From the NCBI GenBank assembly GCA_002371315.1, contig DFHL01000036.1, forward strand, positions 1-8,930: a stretch of 8,930 nucleotides of DNA, given 5' to 3'. Source of the DNA: Bacteroidales bacterium UBA3724. GTDB lineage: Bacteria; Bacteroidota; Bacteroidia; Bacteroidales; P3. The notes beneath the pieces were generated by a model. It saw nothing but the letters and a program-made list of their open reading frames with translations, was not told the DNA's origin and searched no databases. Below, one piece after another: positions 6,109-8,930 of this stretch (its first letter is position 1; every line of letters begins with the position of its first letter). A program made the translations under genes and the position numbers.

Positions 6109-7155
6109 TCAGTTTCTGAAACCCTGTGCAACAAGTGTTATGGTGCTGTTCTGCGGCGTAACCATCACGGCACCAAGTCCCTGCTCGGTGACGTGGCCTA
6201 TGATATGCACGCCCTCCAAATCCTTGACGCGCTCATAGTCCTTCTGCGCGACGGTGAACAGCAGCTCGTAGTCGCCGCCGCCGTTGAGGGCGTTCGACAC
6301 GGGCAGCATATTCTGGCTCATCTCGCTGCATACGCGCGTGGTCTGATAGTCGATGGGCAGACGCTCCTCGTAGACCTCGCAGCCGCACTGCGACGCCTTG
6401 CAGATATGCAGCAGCTCCGACGCCAGGCCGTCGCTGACGTCGATCATCGACGTCGGCACAACATCGGCCTTGGCAAGCGCCTGAACGATGTCGAGGCGCG
6501 GCTCGGGCTTGAGGAAACGCTCCAGCACATAGTCATACGAATCCAGGTCGGGCTGGAAGTTAGGGTTGGCCTGATAGGTCACCTTCTCGCGCTCCAGGAT
6601 GAGCAGGCCCGAATAGGCGCTGCCCAGGTCGCCGCTGACGCAGATCAGGTCGTGCATACGAGCCCCGCTGCGATAGGCCAGCCGCTCCTCGTCGGCCTCG
6701 CCCACAGCCGTCACCGTCAGCACCATACCCGAACGGCTGCTGTTGGTGTCGCCGCCAACAAGGTCCACATCATAGCGCTCGCAGCACAGCCGGATGCCGG
6801 CATAAAGCTCCTCGAGGGCCTCGACCGAATAGCGGTTCGACACGGCGACGCTGACCATCACCTGGCGCGGCGTGCCGTTCATCGCCGCCACATTGCTCAG
6901 CGCCACGGCCACAGCCTTGTAGCCCAAGTGCTTGAGCGGCGTATACATCATATCGAAATGTATGCCCTCGGCAAGGGTCTGCGTCGTGACGAGCGTCTTG
7001 CGCATGCCCTCGCCGATGACGGCGCAGTCGTCGCCGACGCCCTTGACGGTCGAAGCGTTGCGCGGCTCAAACTCGTCGGTAAGGCGGTCGATCAGCGCAA
7101 ACTCGCCAAAAGCATCCAGCTCGGTGCGACCTTCTTGATATTCAAGTTCTGACAT
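6109..7155 (-). CDS. thiL: Thiamine-monophosphate kinase family protein, divergent at active-site positions
   Basis: ThiL phosphorylates thiamine monophosphate to thiamine diphosphate with ATP and Mg2+. The 348-aa protein has the full ThiL/PurM-like architecture: GEFALIDRL (17-25), GVGDDCAVI (39-47), GGDTNSS (134-140), the SGARMHDLICVSGDLGSAYSGL stretch (163-184), the RFLKPEPR segment (213-220), IDVSDGLASEL (238-248) and ALNGGGDYELLFT (289-301). Four positions differ from the usual family pattern: TTD is TTQ (Gln59), LSD is LSN (Asn88), GGDTT is GGDTN (Asn138) and GGED is GGGD (Gly294). I checked each in the nucleotide sequence (CAG, AAT, AAC, GGC). The family's Mg2+/ATP ligands are mainly acidic residues, so catalysis may be changed. 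Asp42, Asp43, Asp136 and Asp242 remain. It heads the thiL-pcm pair and is separated from eno by a terminator-like hairpin. Confidence 0.88.
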   Translation of the reverse strand: MSELEYQEGRTELDAFGEFALIDRLTDEFEPRNASTVKGVGDDCAVIGEGMRKTLVTTQTLAEGIHFDMMYTPLKHLGYKAVAVALSNVAAMNGTPRQVMVSVAVSNRYSVEALEELYAGIRLCCERYDVDLVGGDTNSSRSGMVLTVTAVGEADEERLAYRSGARMHDLICVSGDLGSAYSGLLILEREKVTYQANPNFQPDLDSYDYVLERFLKPEPRLDIVQALAKADVVPTSMIDVSDGLASELLHICKASQCGCEVYEERLPIDYQTTRVCSEMSQNMLPVSNALNGGGDYELLFTVAQKDYERVKDLEGVHIIGHVTEQGLGAVMVTPQNSTITLVAQGFRN

Positions 7156-7172
7156 TATAATTCAACTTTGTT

Positions 7173-7238
7173 CGATAACGAAAACGATAACAAAAACCAA
7201 AACGAAAACCAAAACTATAACGAAGACGAAAACGAAAA
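7173..7238. repeat. Eleven degenerate hexamers (CGAAAA type)
   Basis: On the plus strand the sequence divides without gaps into eleven hexamers: CGATAA, CGAAAA, CGATAA, CAAAAA, CCAAAA, CGAAAA, CCAAAA, CTATAA, CGAAGA, CGAAAA, CGAAAA. The phase is kept throughout. The array occupies most of the eno-thiL gap and its right end forms one arm of the hairpin at 7222-7270. One strand is almost all purine plus C, so its RNA form (minus transcript) is U/G-rich. Confidence 0.8.
7210..7217 (-). promoter_or_regulatory. Possible -7 box (TAGTTTTG) for thiL-pcm
   Basis: The minus strand reads TAGTTTTG, a match to TAnnTTTG, about 55 bp before the thiL start. It lies inside the hexamer array, where T-rich matches to this loose consensus arise easily, so it is a weak call. 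It would allow thiL-pcm to be transcribed independently of eno. Confidence 0.3.
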
Positions 7239-7270
7239 GCGGCACAGGCCCCGTTTCCGTTTTCGTCTTC
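7222..7270 (-). terminator. Terminator-like hairpin after eno
   Basis: GAAGACGAAAACG on the minus strand pairs perfectly over 13 bp with CGTTTTCGTCTTC (plus 7222-7234 with 7258-7270). Pairing continues inward with four more pairs, including one G-U, then a one-base bulge and three GC pairs. It begins 14 nt after the eno stop and is followed on the minus strand by a T-rich stretch (GTTATAGTTTTGGTTTTCG). This fits an intrinsic terminator for eno, although the T-run is interrupted by G and C. Confidence 0.7.
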
Positions 7271-7284
7271 CTATGCGTTAAGGT

Positions 7285-8577
7285 TTAAGCCTTTATGAAT
7301 TTGAAATCCTTGCCCAGATAGTAGGCCTCGTCGCCAAGGCTTTCCTCGATGCGCATCAGCTGGTTGTACTTGCAGATGCGGTCGGTGCGGCTGGCCGAGC
7401 CGGTCTTGATCAGGCCAGTGTTCAGCGCCACCACAAGGTCGGCAATGGTCGTGTCCTCGGTCTCGCCCGAGCGGTGCGAGATGATGGAGGTGTACTTGTT
7501 GCGCGTAGCCAGATTGACGGCGTCGATGGTCTCGCTGAGGGTACCTATCTGATTGAGCTTGATAAGGATAGAGTTTGCTACCTGCTTGTCGAGGCCCATC
7601 TGCAGACGCTGCACGTTGGTCACGAACAGGTCGTCGCCAACCAGCTGGCAGCGGTCGCCGATGGCATCGGTGTGCAGACGCCAGCCGTCCCAGTCGTCCT
7701 CGGCCATACCGTCTTCGATGCTGATAATCGGGTACTTGGACACCCAGTCCTTCCAGAAGTCGCTCATCTGGGTCGGCGTCAGCTTGTCGCCGGTGCTCCA
7801 CTTCAAGTGGTACACATTCTCCTCGGGCAGATAGAACTCCGAAGCGGCGGCATCAAGGGCGATGTACACATCCTCGCCCGGACGGTAGCCGGCCTTTTCG
7901 ATGGCCTGCAGGATGCACATCACGGCCTCCTCGTTGCTGCCCAGGTTGGGGGCAAAACCGCCCTCGTCGCCCACATTGGTCGACAAGCCCTTGTTTTTCA
8001 GCACAGAACGCAGATTGTGGAACACCTCGGCACCCATACGCAGCGCCTCGCTGAAGGTCGGAGCGCCAACGGGCATAATCATAAACTCCTGAAAATCTAT
8101 ACTGTTGTCGGCGTGCGAACCGCCGTTGAGGATGTTCATCATCGGCACCGGCAGCGTGTAGGCGTTGCAGCCGCCGATATAGTGGAACAGCTCCTGGTTC
8201 GACTCCATTGCCGCAGCCTTGGCACAGGCCAGGCTCACGCCCAGAATGGCGTTGGCGCCCAGGCGCGACTTGTTGTCGGTGCCGTCCAGCTCAATCATCT
8301 TCTGGTCGATGGCACGCTGCTCGGCCACGTACATTCCGTTCAGCTCCTCGTTCAAAACATTGTTCACATTCTGCACAGCCTGCAGAACGCCCTTGCCCAT
8401 ATACTGCGACTTGTCGCCGTCGCGAAGCTCGCAGGCCTCGTGCACGCCCGTCGACGCGCCCGAAGGCACGGCGGCGCGGCCCATAGCACCCTGATCGGTA
8501 AACACCTCGACTTCCACTGTGGGATTGCCGCGCGAGTCGAGAATCTGGCGGCCCCTGATACCTATGATTTGTGACAT
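7285..8577 (-). CDS. eno: Enolase (phosphopyruvate hydratase)
   Basis: Interconverts 2-phosphoglycerate and phosphoenolpyruvate in glycolysis and gluconeogenesis; a cytoplasmic, Mg2+-dependent enzyme. The 430-aa protein is full length. It has the N-terminal RGRQILDSRGNPTVEVEV segment (8-25), His155 in NGGSHADN, and the catalytic Glu205 in GDEGGFAP. The metal ligands are Asp242 (ALDAAAS), Glu288 (SIEDGMAE) and Asp315 (GDDLFVTN). Lys340 lies in ILIKLNQIGT, and the signature SHRSGETEDT with His368 is also present. All key residues are present. It appears to be transcribed alone: an AT-rich leader precedes it and a strong hairpin follows 14 nt after its stop. The opposite strand carries a 366-codon open frame, which I regard as a shadow of its biased codon use. 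Confidence 0.99.
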   Translation of the reverse strand: MSQIIGIRGRQILDSRGNPTVEVEVFTDQGAMGRAAVPSGASTGVHEACELRDGDKSQYMGKGVLQAVQNVNNVLNEELNGMYVAEQRAIDQKMIELDGTDNKSRLGANAILGVSLACAKAAAMESNQELFHYIGGCNAYTLPVPMMNILNGGSHADNSIDFQEFMIMPVGAPTFSEALRMGAEVFHNLRSVLKNKGLSTNVGDEGGFAPNLGSNEEAVMCILQAIEKAGYRPGEDVYIALDAAASEFYLPEENVYHLKWSTGDKLTPTQMSDFWKDWVSKYPIISIEDGMAEDDWDGWRLHTDAIGDRCQLVGDDLFVTNVQRLQMGLDKQVANSILIKLNQIGTLSETIDAVNLATRNKYTSIISHRSGETEDTTIADLVVALNTGLIKTGSASRTDRICKYNQLMRIEESLGDEAYYLGKDFKFIKA

Positions 8578-8614
8578 AATAACGTTGATTTTTATATATT
8601 TAATTAATATTGTA

Positions 8615-8622
8615 AAAACTTA
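8615..8622 (-). promoter_or_regulatory. Possible -7 box (TAAGTTTT) for eno
   Basis: On the minus strand TAAGTTTT matches TAnnTTTG except at the last base, 37 bp before the eno ATG in an AT-rich leader. The nearest upstream TTTG (8650-8653) is farther away than the usual -33 spacing, so the call is tentative. Confidence 0.25.
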
Positions 8623-8835
8623 TAACGACACTCGCGCCCGTTTATTGTGCAAAAGCCTGCCAAACGAACAAAAAAATATCAGCGCCACCACAGAAAACCC
8701 CGCCCCCGAACCACCCTCGCAACCCGCTGTTTCCCAGCACCAATCACCTACCAAAGTTCACTGTAACCTCACCCAAACTTTTAAGAAAATTTTCGCCAGT
8801 GGACAATAATAGGGCTTTCGTCACGTTATGGATGA

Positions 8836-8866
8836 CAGAAAATGCGGCGCAAGGGCCCGTTTTCTG
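8836..8866 (+). repeat. Inverted repeat in the leader of the gene starting at 8917
   Basis: CAGAAAA (8836-8842) is perfectly complementary to TTTTCTG (8860-8866). A T-G wobble and a G-C pair extend the stem inward, and the loop is GC-rich. It ends 50 bp before the likely start codon. No long T-run follows, so it is more likely a leader structure or a protein site than an intrinsic terminator. Confidence 0.45.
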
Positions 8867-8916
8867 ACATACAACCTATTGATTTTTAGTTATTAACCTC
8901 TAACACTTAAAGTACT

Positions 8917-8930
8917 ATGGGAAAAACAGA
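8917..8930 (+). CDS. Start of a gene cut by the window edge
   Basis: ATG at 8917 opens a frame reading Met-Gly-Lys-Thr before the window ends. The preceding AT-rich, A/C-rich leader (TTATTAACCTCTAACACTTAAAG) is of the kind found before strongly expressed Bacteroidota genes that lack a Shine-Dalgarno. With only four complete codons the product cannot be named, and the call rests on position and context. Confidence 0.35.

Larger units (their letters stand above)
8578..8916. other. Intergenic region between eno and the next gene
   Basis: This stretch contains the divergent leaders of eno (minus) and of a gene beginning at 8917 (plus). The first 45 bp next to eno are nearly pure A/T and probably hold its promoter. 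The middle (8630-8800) is C/A-rich with no supported gene; a plus-strand open frame across it (8519-8809) starts inside eno and looks non-coding. An inverted repeat lies at 8836-8866. Confidence 0.6.

Noticed and set aside
6193..7152. 319-codon plus-strand open frame antisense to thiL.
   Set aside because: The Ala/Arg/His/Leu-rich composition is typical of reverse-strand shadows, and thiL motifs are clear on the other strand.
7173..7238. The hexamer array considered as a CRISPR array or iteron origin.
   Set aside because: Units are 6 bp with no spacers, and no cas or replication gene is near; simple tandem repeat is the better reading.
7474..8574. 366-codon plus-strand open frame antisense to eno.
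   Set aside because: It is an antisense shadow of a highly conserved gene with strong codon bias; its own sequence shows no motif.

Overview
The window looks like chromosomal DNA from a member of the Bacteroidota, most likely Bacteroidales. Four things point there: a gliding-motility-type lipoprotein GldD, lipoproteins with short type II signals, several matches to the TAnnTTTG -7 promoter box of this phylum, and mostly weak Shine-Dalgarno sequences. Coding DNA is GC-rich while gene leaders are AT-rich. The GC-rich coding DNA leaves many long open frames on the opposite strands; I treat these as shadows. Genus cannot be assigned from sequence alone.

Layout from left to right. Positions 1-381 hold no gene I can support, but contain a short tandem repeat, a cluster of competing hairpins and a perfect 13-bp palindrome. 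A SpoU/TrmH-type RNA 2'-O-methyltransferase (382-1203, +) follows and overlaps by 10 bp, tail to tail, with hldD (ADP-heptose epimerase, -). hldD sits 2 nt downstream of a lipoprotein gene with one InlB-type repeat, which has its own promoter box. To the right, still on the minus strand, come a secreted alpha/beta hydrolase and gldD, with the hydrolase start 2 nt after the gldD stop. A small plus-strand gene (5003-5422) is divergent from gldD and resembles the two ends of a SAM-methyltransferase without its middle. It converges on pcm. The minus-strand series thiL-pcm (11 nt apart, pcm starting with GTG) follows, then an intergenic hexamer array with a strong terminator-like hairpin, then eno. 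The last 339 bp before a probable start codon at 8917 hold the eno leader on one strand and a leader with an inverted repeat on the other.

The genes are mostly housekeeping and cell-envelope functions: RNA modification, LPS heptose supply, surface lipoproteins, protein repair, thiamine diphosphate synthesis and glycolysis. I see no defence system, mobile element, CRISPR array or secondary-metabolite cluster, and no convincing novel multi-gene system. The parts most worth a second look are: the ThiL-like protein, which has lost several residues usually invariant in that family; the methyltransferase-like miniprotein lacking its SAM-binding core; the low-complexity repeat cassette inside the RNA methyltransferase; and the hexamer array that also supplies one arm of the eno terminator.
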